The notes under the pieces are model-generated. The model made no database searches. It worked only from the letters and a program-made list of their open reading frames with translations, and was not told where the DNA came from. 40,972 bases of DNA, from contig NBLM01000003.1 in NCBI GenBank assembly GCA_002084585.1, positions 1-40,972 on the forward strand, given 5' to 3'. The position numbers were made by a program, and so were the translations under genes. Of the stretch, positions 7,763-16,358 are shown piece by piece; position 1 is the stretch's first letter; each line of letters begins with the position of its first letter. This stretch comes from Planctomycetales bacterium 4572_13. Its GTDB lineage: Bacteria > Planctomycetota > Phycisphaerae > Sedimentisphaerales > Anaerohalosphaeraceae.

Positions 7763-7929
7763 AGAACGGTTTTTTTTGTATTTTTTGAAAAATTCAACGC
7801 ACAATTTCTCTCTCAATGACCTATATAGAGGATAACCGTTTGCCGGCATGGCAGCGGGGACGATCTGCGTCGTTTTATCGGGCGGCGTAATCGATGAGAA
7901 TGCAAGAAAGCTAACTACGGAGAATGACA

Positions 7930-8151
7930 ATGGCAAAGCTAAACATTGAGATGTGTCCTGAGACCGGGATATGTTCGATTATGAAAGAAAATGGGAGTAA
8001 AGTGGATCTGCTGTCGGGCGAGGTGGACCAATTGCGTCAGGCCGCCGGTAACGGTGAGAAAACCAAGGCGGTTCTGGCTCAGATTGACGCTGGATTTTCC
8101 GACGGCCTCCAAAGCGACGAACTGGCCCAGCTTGCCGAAAAAATTAAATAG
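7930..8151 (+). CDS. Small conserved-looking protein with a CPETGIC motif, function unknown
   Basis: A 73-residue soluble protein. ATG 7930 is preferred because GGAG (7919-7922) lies 7 bases before it; the in-frame ATG at 7924 is too close. The N-terminus has two cysteines in CPETGIC (residues 8-14), followed by an acidic, probably helical tail rich in Gln, Ala and Glu. It has no signal peptide and no membrane segment. It converges on typA. The two cysteines might bind metal or be redox active, but nothing proves it. The family is not recognised. Confidence 0.7.
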   Translation: MAKLNIEMCPETGICSIMKENGSKVDLLSGEVDQLRQAAGNGEKTKAVLAQIDAGFSDGLQSDELAQLAEKIK

Positions 8152-8199
8152 CCTCAAGCGAGTCGAAGTCAACGCGCGGGCAACAAGTTTTTCTGTTTT

Positions 8200-10065
8200 T
8201 TAAGTGTCTTTTGCTTTTCTGGCATATCGGCGGCGGTCGCCTTCTTTGAGCATCCGCTTTCGCATTCGGATTGATTTGGGCGTGATTTCGACCAGTTCAT
8301 CGTCCTGAATGTATTCGAGTGTGGCTTCCAAACTCATAACCCGCGGCGGACGCACCTTGGCGGCGTCATCTTTTCCGGATGAGCGCACATTACTCATTTG
8401 TTTGGCTCTGGACGGGTTGACGGGGATGTCTTTGTCTTTACAATGTTCGCCGACGACTTGGCCTTCATAGATTTTTTCGCCGGGTGCGATGAAGAAGATG
8501 CCGCGGTCGTAGAGGCCGTCGAGTGCGTAGGCGGTTACGGTGCCGGTTTCGGTGGCGACCATGATGCCGGCCTGCCGCTGTGGGATGGTGCCGCGCATGG
8601 GTTCGTATCGTTCAAAGGTGTGGTGCATAATCGCACGGCCCTGAGTGGCGGTCAGGATCCGGGCGTGTAGCCCGAACAGACCACGAGAGGGGATCATAAA
8701 CTCCATATGGATGAAGTCGTCGGCGCCGGATTTGGCGTCCATGCTGATTAACTCGCTTCGCCGGTCGCCCAGAAGCGACATGACGGCACTCTGGCAGTCG
8801 ATGGGACAATCGACGACCAGCCGTTCGATGGGTTCCTGTCGCAGGCCATCGACCATGCGAATGATAACGCTGGGCTTGCCGACACAGACTTCGTAGCCCT
8901 CCCGCCGCATATTTTCCAGCAGGATGCCCAGATGCATCAGACCCCGGCCGGAGACCTTGAACTCTTCCGGCGTAACGCCCGGTTCTACACGCAGGGCGAC
9001 ATTGATCTGTATTTCCTTATCGAGGCGATCCTTGATCTGGCGGCCGGCAACATATTTACCATCGGTCCCGGCGAACGGTCCGTCATTGATGCGAAAAGTC
9101 ATGTGCATGGTTGGTTCGTCGATGGCGATGATCGGCAGAGCGCTGGGTTTGTCGGCGCAGGCGATGGTGTTGCCGATGTCCACCGGGTCCAGACCTGCAA
9201 TAGCGCAGATGTCACCGGCGACTACAGTATCCGTATTTCTTTTTCCCAGTCCGTCGAAACTGAACAATTGGGTTACTTTCTGTTGGGTATGTTTGCCGTC
9301 GCTATCGATGATGGTGATGGGTTGTGTCTGGCTGACCGACCCAGCGAAGACTCTGCCGACGGCGATTTTGCCGAGGTAGTCCGAATAATCCAGCGAAGTT
9401 ACCAGCATTTGCAGCGGCACATTGGGATTGTCTTTCGGGCAGGGAACCTGACTGATAATCGCGTCAAAAACCGGTTGCATGGTGTCATTGGGTTTATCCA
9501 GATCGGCGGTGGCCCAGCCATTTTTGGCCGAGGCGAACAGGACGGGAAAGTCCAGTGTGTCGTCGTCCGCCTCCAGTGCCACGAACAAATCGAACACCTC
9601 ATTGACGACATCGTCGGGCCGGGCGTCAGTGCGGTCGGCCTTATTAACGACCACGATGGGCTTGAGATTGTGCTGCAGGGCCTTGGTCAGGACAAAGCGC
9701 GTTTGCGGCATCGGCCCCTCGAACGCATCGACCACCAGCAAAACACCATCAGCCATCTTGAGGACGCGCTCGACCTCGCCGCCAAAATCCGCATGGCCGG
9801 GGGTGTCGATGATATTGATCTTGTATTCTTCGCCGCCTGGGTCGGTGTATTGAATCGCGCAGTTCTTGCTGAGAATAGTGATACCGCGTTCCCGTTCCAG
9901 CGGATCCGAATCCATAATCAGACCGTGCTGGCCGCCGGCGAGTTTGTCCAGTTCGGCGTTGCGGAACATTCCGGATTGGTACAGCAACTGATCCACCAGC
10001 GTCGTTTTGCCGTGGTCAACATGGGCAATAATCGCGACATTACGAATTCGTTCGGTTAAAGACAT
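8200..10065 (-). CDS. typA: Ribosome-associated GTPase TypA/BipA
   Basis: A translational GTPase of the EF-G-like superfamily that binds the ribosome and helps 50S assembly and growth under stress. The 621 residues begin RNVAIIAHVDHGKTTL (G1). ERGITI supplies the G2 threonine, DTPGHADF is G3 and NKADR is G4. Domain II and the EF-G-like C-terminal domains follow, with the TypA-typical ending of basic RMRKR. The ATG at 10065 follows AAAGGA by about 7 bases. The gene stands alone, convergent with the small gene at 7930 and divergent from the glycosyltransferase. Confidence 0.97.
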   Translation of the reverse strand: MSLTERIRNVAIIAHVDHGKTTLVDQLLYQSGMFRNAELDKLAGGQHGLIMDSDPLERERGITILSKNCAIQYTDPGGEEYKINIIDTPGHADFGGEVERVLKMADGVLLVVDAFEGPMPQTRFVLTKALQHNLKPIVVVNKADRTDARPDDVVNEVFDLFVALEADDDTLDFPVLFASAKNGWATADLDKPNDTMQPVFDAIISQVPCPKDNPNVPLQMLVTSLDYSDYLGKIAVGRVFAGSVSQTQPITIIDSDGKHTQQKVTQLFSFDGLGKRNTDTVVAGDICAIAGLDPVDIGNTIACADKPSALPIIAIDEPTMHMTFRINDGPFAGTDGKYVAGRQIKDRLDKEIQINVALRVEPGVTPEEFKVSGRGLMHLGILLENMRREGYEVCVGKPSVIIRMVDGLRQEPIERLVVDCPIDCQSAVMSLLGDRRSELISMDAKSGADDFIHMEFMIPSRGLFGLHARILTATQGRAIMHHTFERYEPMRGTIPQRQAGIMVATETGTVTAYALDGLYDRGIFFIAPGEKIYEGQVVGEHCKDKDIPVNPSRAKQMSNVRSSGKDDAAKVRPPRVMSLEATLEYIQDDELVEITPKSIRMRKRMLKEGDRRRYARKAKDT

Positions 10066-10380
10066 TGTGGTCCTTTATTGTTTTCAGGATATAATCTCTT
10101 GAAATGACAGCGCCGAACTATATCTGAGAACAGAAAATAGTCAACAAAAAAACGCCGACTTGCCCAATCCTGTCTTGGTTTCTGATCGTCGCTTCCGTCC
10201 GGTAAAGTACCCGTTTATCAACTCAAATAACTCGTCTTATCCCCAACCTGTAAAAACACCGATATAGGTTTGTTAAGAGCTGTTTTGTATCCTATATTTT
10301 AACAGGAACAAGCAAACTCTGTCATTTCGGCAGCGTAGATAATAGTAACAATGGAAAAGACATAGACGAGGATAGCAGCG
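10066..10380. other. Divergent intergenic region between typA and the glycosyltransferase
   Basis: A 315-base spacer with no open frame of merit. It holds the typA ribosome binding site near 10066-10080 and the candidate promoter at 10270-10298 for the rightward gene. I see no hairpin with a T-run, no repeat and no RNA gene. Confidence 0.6.
10270..10298 (+). promoter_or_regulatory. Candidate promoter of the GT-B glycosyltransferase gene
   Basis: TTGTTA (10270-10275), a 17-base spacer, and TATATT (10293-10298), about 80 bases before the start codon. The match is 4/6 and 5/6 to consensus with ideal spacing. Confidence 0.5.
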
Positions 10381-12168
10381 ATGGAACAAAAGCCAACAGT
10401 GGTACATGTTACTCACGAAGCGACGGGGAAAATTGGGGGTATCGGTGCGGTTCTGGAAGGGATGTTCACCAGCGATGCCTACAATAGCGAGATTGGCCGC
10501 AGCATTTTGGTTTGCCCTCTTTTTTCGACTGAAGGCGGTGTTTCGGAGCGACTGGGTGAGGGAGGCGAGGTTCTGTACTCGTCTCTGGATGGGTTGGTCC
10601 GCAGCAACTATCATCATCATTTCCGCCGGATTGAAGACGATTTCGGCGTGGAAATTGTTTACGGGCGACGGCGTTTTACCGATCCGATGAACGGTTTGGC
10701 CAGTCAACCGGAGATATTGCTGATCGATGTAACCCGGATGGAAAAAGGCCCGATTGACGATTTTAAGGCCGAACTCTTCCACCAGTTCGGCATTCGCAGC
10801 GACCGGTACGAGTGGCTTTGGGATTTTGAACAGTGGGTTCGTTTAGCCGTACCCGCTGTTGAGGCCCTCAAGGCAATTGGGGCTTGTGAAGAGAATAAGC
10901 CGACGATCATCGTCGCGCATGAGTTTATGGGGATGCCGACAGCGCTTGCAGGCATTCTCGACCCGCATGACTTTAAGACGGTCTTTTACGCCCACGAAGT
11001 CGCTCCCATGCGGAAGATCGTGGAAGAGCATCTCGGCCATGACACGATGTTTTATAATGTGCTGGAAAAAGCCCGTGATACGGACTTGTATGTCAACGAT
11101 ATTTTTGGCGACCAGAGCCACTTCTTCAAATACGCCTTGGTCAACGCGGCACGATATTGCGACAATATACTGGCTGTTGGCGACTGTGTGGTCGATGAGT
11201 TAAAGTTCCTGGCCCCGGAATTTTGCGTTTCAGATATTGATCTGACCTACAACGGAATCCCCGCTTATGATATTTCGCTGGCGGAGAAATATGAGTCGCG
11301 TGATAAATTGCGGCAGTATAGCGAGAATCTGCTTGGCTGGAAGCCGGACTTTGTCTTTACCCATGTAACCCGGCTGGTGTCCAGTAAGGGGCTGTGGCGA
11401 GACTTGCGCGTCCTGGAACATATGGATCGGGAGTTTTGCGCACAGGGTAAAACGGCCGTGTTGTTTGTACTCAGCACTGAAACCCACCGCCGCAGAGAGC
11501 AGGATATTCATCAGATGGAACGGGATTATAACTGGCCAGTCGCCCATCGTGAAGGCAGGCCAGATCTGTCCGGCGGGGAAGCGGCCTATTACGCCGGCGT
11601 TCAGGAGTTCAATACGCGAAGCCGAAATATCAAGGTTGTTTTCATCAACCAGTTCGGTTTTGACCCACAGGCCTGCGGCTATCGGATGCCGGCAGACATG
11701 GAGTTTATGGACATCCGCAAGGGCAGTGATGTCGAATTCGGTCAGAGCATTTATGAACCGTTTGGGATCGCTCAGCTTGAGCCGCTGACCTTTGGCGGGA
11801 TTTGTGTACTGACCAATGTCTGCGGTTGTGCGGGGTTTGTTAAAGCCGTTGCGGAGACCGAGAATATACCTAATGTGATTTTTGCCGACTATACAGACAT
11901 CAACGGCGATGCAGGGATGGATATCGATCAAATGCTGAAAATCGATCTGGGTTTTCGTGACCGGATCGAGCATAAGATCAGTGAAAAAATCGCGCTGGAG
12001 ATTTGTGCCAGATTACCCAAAAATGACCAAGAGTTTAACCGCATGCTGCAAAGCGGATACGAATTGGCTCGTCATATGGGCTGGGAGAGCGTTGTCGAAA
12101 AATATGTTCTCAAGAGCTTGCATAAGGCCGTCAAAAAGAAGCACAACAAGAAATTTGTTGCGGTTTAG
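10381..12168 (+). CDS. GT-B glycosyltransferase of glycogen/starch synthase type
   Basis: A 595-residue retaining GT-B enzyme. KIGGIGAV (17-24) matches the nucleotide-sugar-binding KxGG loop of glycogen synthases. The N-terminal Rossmann-like domain includes HEFMGMPTALAG (180-191) and YAHEVAP (203-209). The C-terminal domain has THVTRLVSSKGL (328-339) and YEPFGIAQLEPLTFGG (458-473), whose Glu459 and Glu467 form the E-x7-E signature. Glucan synthesis from ADP- or UDP-glucose is likely, but donor and acceptor cannot be read from the sequence. It is longer than bacterial GlgA, usually about 480, and approaches the eukaryotic GT3 type in size. AGGAT lies 8 bases before ATG 10381. The gene stands alone; pgi and manC are 10 kb away. 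Confidence 0.8.
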   Translation: MEQKPTVVHVTHEATGKIGGIGAVLEGMFTSDAYNSEIGRSILVCPLFSTEGGVSERLGEGGEVLYSSLDGLVRSNYHHHFRRIEDDFGVEIVYGRRRFTDPMNGLASQPEILLIDVTRMEKGPIDDFKAELFHQFGIRSDRYEWLWDFEQWVRLAVPAVEALKAIGACEENKPTIIVAHEFMGMPTALAGILDPHDFKTVFYAHEVAPMRKIVEEHLGHDTMFYNVLEKARDTDLYVNDIFGDQSHFFKYALVNAARYCDNILAVGDCVVDELKFLAPEFCVSDIDLTYNGIPAYDISLAEKYESRDKLRQYSENLLGWKPDFVFTHVTRLVSSKGLWRDLRVLEHMDREFCAQGKTAVLFVLSTETHRRREQDIHQMERDYNWPVAHREGRPDLSGGEAAYYAGVQEFNTRSRNIKVVFINQFGFDPQACGYRMPADMEFMDIRKGSDVEFGQSIYEPFGIAQLEPLTFGGICVLTNVCGCAGFVKAVAETENIPNVIFADYTDINGDAGMDIDQMLKIDLGFRDRIEHKISEKIALEICARLPKNDQEFNRMLQSGYELARHMGWESVVEKYVLKSLHKAVKKKHNKKFVAV

Positions 12169-12303
12169 TATTTAGCAGCAAGGATAGAACCTTGAAAAGC
12201 ATTTAAGACATCAGCTGTCGCCGGTATGCTGGTTGGAACACGGTATCGAGCCATGATTTTGCCTCTTTAGCGGCTCTGGCGTTTATTCGTTCTTTCGATG
12301 CGT

Positions 12304-12720
12304 TTATTCCCCGATGATTTTCACCAGCAAGCGTTTTCGGCGTTTGCCGTCGAATTCGTAATAGAAGATGTGTTCCCACGGGCCTAAGTGCAACCGGCCC
12401 TCAGTAATGGCCACCACGACCTCGCGGCCCATGACTTGCCGCTTCATGTGGGCATCGGCGTTGTCTTCGTAGCCGTTGTGGCGGTATTGGCTGTGGGGCT
12501 TTTCCGGGGCGAGCTTTTCCAGCCAGCATTCATAATCATGGTGCAGACCGGACTCGTTGTCGTTGATAAAGACCGAGGCCGTAATGTGCATCGCATTAAC
12601 CAGCACAATTCCCTCCTGCACGCCGCTTTCGGCGACGAGTTGCTCGACTTGGTTGTGAATTGAAATAATCTGCCGCCGCCGCGGGACATCCATCCAGATT
12701 TCTTTTGTCAGTGTTTTCAT
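12304..12720 (-). CDS. yjbQ: YjbQ/UPF0047 family protein (secondary thiamine-phosphate synthase-like)
   Basis: A 138-residue single-domain protein. The start is ATG 12720 (MKTLTKEI), 7 bases after GGGAG; the frame extends 18 codons upstream without family likeness. The family core is visible: [16 protein letters not shown] with its conserved His, [13 protein letters not shown], and the final [19 protein letters not shown] block. Some members have weak thiamine-phosphate synthase activity, but the physiological role of the family is open. It is preceded by a good promoter (12747-12774) and appears monocistronic. Confidence 0.92.
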   Translation of the reverse strand: MKTLTKEIWMDVPRRRQIISIHNQVEQLVAESGVQEGIVLVNAMHITASVFINDNESGLHHDYECWLEKLAPEKPHSQYRHNGYEDNADAHMKRQVMGREVVVAITEGRLHLGPWEHIFYYEFDGKRRKRLLVKIIGE

Positions 12721-12746
12721 ATAAATCTCCCATTTAGAAAAACGCC

Positions 12747-12774
12747 AATATACCCTAAAAATGAATGGTTTCAA
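12747..12774 (-). promoter_or_regulatory. Promoter of yjbQ
   Basis: Read on the minus strand: TTGAAA, a 16-base spacer, TATATT, then the yjbQ start 27 bases further on. The match is 5/6 and 5/6 to consensus. Confidence 0.55.
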
Positions 12775-13017
12775 GTGTCACCCGGAGAGGAAATAGGATA
12801 TTTCGAATTTAAACCATCTATTTGAATCTTGACTCTTGGAAGTGCATAAGGATAATGATAAAAACAAAATCACAGTCATCCCATAAGTTCAAAAACTCCG
12901 TGTTTCAACCTGATCATCCACCCGCAATTTAGGAATGAAGTCAATAATGAGAAGCAAGGATAATCAATATATTTTCAATTCTGATAATCTTTCGCTACAC
13001 TTCACATTTATGTTTGA
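12775..13017. other. AT-rich spacer between yjbQ and the GH2 gene
   Basis: About 240 bases with no open frame, strong hairpin or repeat that I can support. The GH2 gene ends here without a visible terminator. Confidence 0.5.
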
Positions 13018-15417
13018 CTACATTGTAATCTGATTGGTGCTGAATATTTTGAGGGGGGTTCGGACTGGTGGGGGGGAGTTGTGGTATGATATCTGAATTT
13101 CTTTTGGTTCATTTGGGAGCAGGGTTAGGAAGTTGTCGCTGATGTTGGCCGGTTGGGGTGGGGTGATTTGTAGGTCCCGGACGGGTACTTCGGAGGTTAG
13201 CGTTATATCCCAAGCGTTTTTTTTGTTGTTTGGGGTGATTTGGAGGTCGATGTCGGCGATGGACCAGTGAAAATGCTTGTCCGGGCAGTAAAAATGGGTG
13301 TTTTCGGCGATGGTTTTGTCATTGTTTTTGATGCGGACAGAGAGAAAAGCCCGTGTCGGGTCGTCGGGTGTTGATAGCGACTTGGGCAGGTTGATCGCGG
13401 TGGCTTTGGAAAAGGGGGAGACTCTCAGCGGTATTTCTGTCGCATCCAAAATCTCACCGCTGGCCGCAATCATTCGGCAGGAAAGCACGCCGGTAACCGG
13501 AGAAGCGGTGTCGTTAACGACACGCGCTTTGAGCAGGCCGGTTTCGTCTTCCGGCAGCAGGGTAACGAGTACCGGAGCGAAGAATCGTCGCGTGTAATAA
13601 TACAGTGCTTTGGGCTGTCTGTGGGCATCCAACATGGCCGTGTTGATGGATAGGGCGAAACTGTTGAATGCACCCAGCATGCAGCCGCAGCCGAGGGGCT
13701 TGTCGGCCCGGAACTTCTCAACCGCGTTTTTCACTTCCCGTGCCTGAACCACCTGGCTTTGCCAAATATACTCGGGCAGATTTTTAGGCGGCCAAAAATG
13801 CTCTATCCGGCATAGGGCGATTTTTTGGAGCGATGAAGAGCCGTGTGCCAGTTTCTCGAGTGTTTTGAATGAATTTTCAGCTTGGACGGATTTCACGGGC
13901 AGGATGCCCGCGCTACGGCTTAAACACGGCAGCGACGGGGTATCGGGCGTATTGGCGATCAGCGTTTCGTTATCATCGTTCCGGCTGGATCGCGTGGGGA
14001 TATATTTCCTGTCCGGGTCCAGTTCATTGAGCAATGCAGGGATCAACTTGTGGTAGATCGATTTACCGTAAAATTTTCGGTCCTTTCCAAGTTGGCCGCT
14101 TTTGTGCAGGGAGTTGATGTTATTGTTGCCGCACCACAGGGCGATACAGGCATGGTTGCGGAGTCGCTTAATAATGGTTCCCGCTTCATCTTTGACAGCG
14201 TTCAAAAACCATTGACGGTCGGGATAGTAGGCGCTGTCGAACATGAAATCCTGCCAGAGGAGAATCCCCATCTTATCACAGAGTTGGTAGAACGCGGCAT
14301 CTTCGTAATACCCTCCGGCCCAAACACGCAGTATATTCAACTGGCACTCTTTCGCCCGATTCAGTAACTGTTCATAGCCGGTTTCCGTTCCCGGTAGCAA
14401 AGACAGCGGCATCCAGTCGGCGCCTTTGAATGTGATGGACCGGCCGTTGACAACACATTCAGTTTTGCCGGAGGATTTCTCGATGTGAATGGTTCGGACG
14501 CCGAAGTCCTCAGACGCCGTATCAAGCAACTGGCCGTCACTTGCCATCAACTCTACACGGATATGATACAAATGCGGAACTCCATAGCCCTGCGGCCACC
14601 AGAGAAACGGCCGGTCAATATGCAGAACCGTCGAAGCAGTCCGGTCATTTTCGTTGAACAGAAGCTCCTGCTGAAGATTCAGGCCGCCACCTGTCATTGT
14701 GATTTTGCACTTAAGAGGCCCGTTGTAATTGTTGATACGCTGGAGTTCTAATGCCACGCGGATGTCCGCAGTGTGCTGGTTGCAGTCGATGGTGCGAAGA
14801 TGAAGATTTTCGATTTTCGCGGCGTTGCCTGCCTCGATCCTTACGGCCCGAAAGATGCCGCACCCGGTGAGGGCGGGCCCGACGACAGAACCGAATTGGT
14901 AGGATGCCTTGCGAATATAAACGCTGCGCGGGTCGCGCAAAGGGGGATTCCCGAGTTTTCCGTATCGATGCAATAGGCGGTCTGCGTGATGCAAAGCGGA
15001 AACGAATTTGATCGTGAGTCGGTTGCCGGATTTTTTGAGATACGGCTTGATGTCAAACCGGTGGCCGATAAACATAGTGTCCGCTTTGCCAATGAGTTTT
15101 TCGTTCAGCCAGATATGGGCGATTGTATCCAACCCATCAAAAATGATTTCAATCTGTTCTTTTTCAAGCAGTGACGGCGGGACATCAAATTCTTTGCGAA
15201 AGACCCAGTTTTTTTGATCGACCCATTGAATATCATTTGAGTTAGAAAACGAATCTGAGATGGAAATCATTCCGGCCCGTTCAAGGCAGGTATAAATTGA
15301 AGAGGGGACTGTTGCGGGTTTCCAGTCGCCGGAGTCCAGATCCCGCATTCGTCGGGCCGATTCCGGAAACTCCTTGAACTGCCATGTTGAACTTAATGCC
15401 AGAGATTCCTTTTGCAT
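13018..15417 (-). CDS. GH2 beta-mannosidase-like protein with a lost active site
   Basis: A 799-residue protein with beta-mannosidase layout: a galactose-binding-like domain (about 10-195), an immunoglobulin-like domain (about 200-310), a TIM barrel (about 315-610) and C-terminal beta domains including RRFFAPVLV. The barrel is damaged. The acid/base block, normally GNNEN, reads GNNNIN (430-435), so Asn433 replaces the Glu. The nucleophile block (normally SEFG or SEYG) is absent: where PSLPCL would follow it, the residues are ANTPDT, and the nearby W-rich WQLND block is also gone. An in-frame palindromic element encodes SRSAGILPVKS (500-510). No signal peptide. Likely a pseudoenzyme or a decaying gene, 31 bases downstream of the precorrin-2 dehydrogenase gene. 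Confidence 0.85.
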   Translation of the reverse strand: MQKESLALSSTWQFKEFPESARRMRDLDSGDWKPATVPSSIYTCLERAGMISISDSFSNSNDIQWVDQKNWVFRKEFDVPPSLLEKEQIEIIFDGLDTIAHIWLNEKLIGKADTMFIGHRFDIKPYLKKSGNRLTIKFVSALHHADRLLHRYGKLGNPPLRDPRSVYIRKASYQFGSVVGPALTGCGIFRAVRIEAGNAAKIENLHLRTIDCNQHTADIRVALELQRINNYNGPLKCKITMTGGGLNLQQELLFNENDRTASTVLHIDRPFLWWPQGYGVPHLYHIRVELMASDGQLLDTASEDFGVRTIHIEKSSGKTECVVNGRSITFKGADWMPLSLLPGTETGYEQLLNRAKECQLNILRVWAGGYYEDAAFYQLCDKMGILLWQDFMFDSAYYPDRQWFLNAVKDEAGTIIKRLRNHACIALWCGNNNINSLHKSGQLGKDRKFYGKSIYHKLIPALLNELDPDRKYIPTRSSRNDDNETLIANTPDTPSLPCLSRSAGILPVKSVQAENSFKTLEKLAHGSSSLQKIALCRIEHFWPPKNLPEYIWQSQVVQAREVKNAVEKFRADKPLGCGCMLGAFNSFALSINTAMLDAHRQPKALYYYTRRFFAPVLVTLLPEDETGLLKARVVNDTASPVTGVLSCRMIAASGEILDATEIPLRVSPFSKATAINLPKSLSTPDDPTRAFLSVRIKNNDKTIAENTHFYCPDKHFHWSIADIDLQITPNNKKNAWDITLTSEVPVRDLQITPPQPANISDNFLTLLPNEPKEIQISYHNSPPPVRTPLKIFSTNQITM
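13894..13912. repeat. Palindromic element inside the GH2 gene
   Basis: CGGGCA (13896-13901) pairs with TGCCCG (13905-13910) within a GC-rich word that reads CACGGGCAGGATGCCCGCG. Read on the coding strand it yields AGILP, a peptide I associate with interspersed palindromic repeats translated within genes. It sits exactly where the GH2 nucleophile region is missing. Confidence 0.6.
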
Positions 15418-15448
15418 CCGCGCATTGTAATACTGTGGCGAAAAGGAT

Positions 15449-16108
15449 TCAAGGGTTTTCCGATTGCGAAGCGGTTATGCTGCGGGTTATTCGGTCGTTG
15501 GCGTATTCGATCCAGTGTTGTTGGCCTTTGCGATTGTAGATATCGAACGATTCATCACCGGCAAGTTGGCCCAGAAGTGTCTTGCGCTGGTTTGGTTCCG
15601 AAACCTGTTCGAGAATTTGAGTTCGCACTTTTTGCAGTTGTTCAACAAAGCGGCCGTGTGTTTCCGTGAAAAGCATCTCCAGCTTTTGACGAACATGGCC
15701 CGCATAAGCGGGGCAGTTGCCGTCGGTGCTGATGGCGATATGCAGGTCGCCGCGTTTAACAACGGCAGGGGTATAGAAGTCGCACAATTTGGGCTGGTCA
15801 ACAACATTGCAGAGGATTTGCAGTTCCTGGCAATCGTGATAGACCTGCCGGTTCAGCGTCATATCATTGGTTGCGGCGATGACCAGTGTGGCCCCGACCA
15901 GATAGTTTTTGCTGTATAAGTTCAGGATCAATTCAACATCGGCAAGGTCAATCGAATCGCTGTGAGATGGATCAATGCGCTCAGCGACAACCGTTACTCT
16001 TGCTTCGGCCTCATGCAGTGCCAGAACCTTTCGAACCGCCACCGAACCGGCCCCAATAACAACGGCCCGGCGACCGCTCATGTCAAGATAGATTGGGAAT
16101 TTTGGCAT
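15449..16108 (-). CDS. Precorrin-2 dehydrogenase / sirohydrochlorin ferrochelatase-type protein
   Basis: Oxidises precorrin-2 to sirohydrochlorin with NAD in siroheme synthesis, and in some relatives also inserts iron. The start is ATG 16108 (MPKFPIYLDMSGRRAVVIG), the usual N-terminus; 12 upstream codons in the frame do not fit. The 219 residues hold the NAD-binding GAGSVAVRK (19-27), the ATND block, the CNVVDQPKLCDFYTPAVVKRGDLHI region and ISTDGNCPAYAGHVRQKLE, as in the N-terminal half of CysG and in Met8p. The methyltransferase half is absent, so this is the stand-alone form. The ribosome binding site is weak (GGGGG close to the ATG). No other heme gene adjoins. Confidence 0.9.
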   Translation of the reverse strand: MPKFPIYLDMSGRRAVVIGAGSVAVRKVLALHEAEARVTVVAERIDPSHSDSIDLADVELILNLYSKNYLVGATLVIAATNDMTLNRQVYHDCQELQILCNVVDQPKLCDFYTPAVVKRGDLHIAISTDGNCPAYAGHVRQKLEMLFTETHGRFVEQLQKVRTQILEQVSEPNQRKTLLGQLAGDESFDIYNRKGQQHWIEYANDRITRSITASQSENP

Positions 16109-16170
16109 GCCCCCATTATAACAAAAACCAGCGGGGAAAACCAAAAATAATAAACCTTTTCGATGAAATA

Positions 16171-16245
16171 CACCCTTCAGGGTGGTAAATTCCCGCGGGC
16201 AGAAACTTTTTATTGTGGAGTTAGTTGCCCGCGCCTAAACGGGAA
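16171..16245. repeat. Compound palindrome between siroheme and fumarase genes
   Basis: A perfect hairpin CACCCT-TC-AGGGTG (16171-16184) is followed by a larger stem. TTCCCG (16190-16195) pairs with CGGGAA (16240-16245), stacked on CGGGCA (16196-16201) with TGCCCG (16226-16231), leaving an 8-base bulge on the 3' side. No T-run follows in either direction. It lies between divergent genes and may be an interspersed palindrome or a structured leader. Confidence 0.5.
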
Positions 16246-16291
16246 AATTCAATCGTGACCACTATATATTGCCCCTGAAAATATCTTTTTG

Positions 16292-16319
16292 TTGGATTTA
16301 CGGCACAATCGTCTATACA
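16292..16319 (+). promoter_or_regulatory. Candidate promoter of the fumarase-like gene
   Basis: TTGGAT (16292-16297), a 16-base spacer, and TATACA (16314-16319), 40 bases before the ATG. Moderate match. Confidence 0.4.
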
Positions 16320-16358
16320 ATGAGGCCTCGAAATTGACAGGATTCGTGCAGGACGAAG

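Noticed and set aside
12205-12345. Minus-strand reading after yjbQ giving an Ala/Arg-rich peptide that ends in AYRRQLMS
   Set aside because: It has no start codon of its own, overlaps the yjbQ end in another frame and has no recognisable family. Noted only as a possible remnant.
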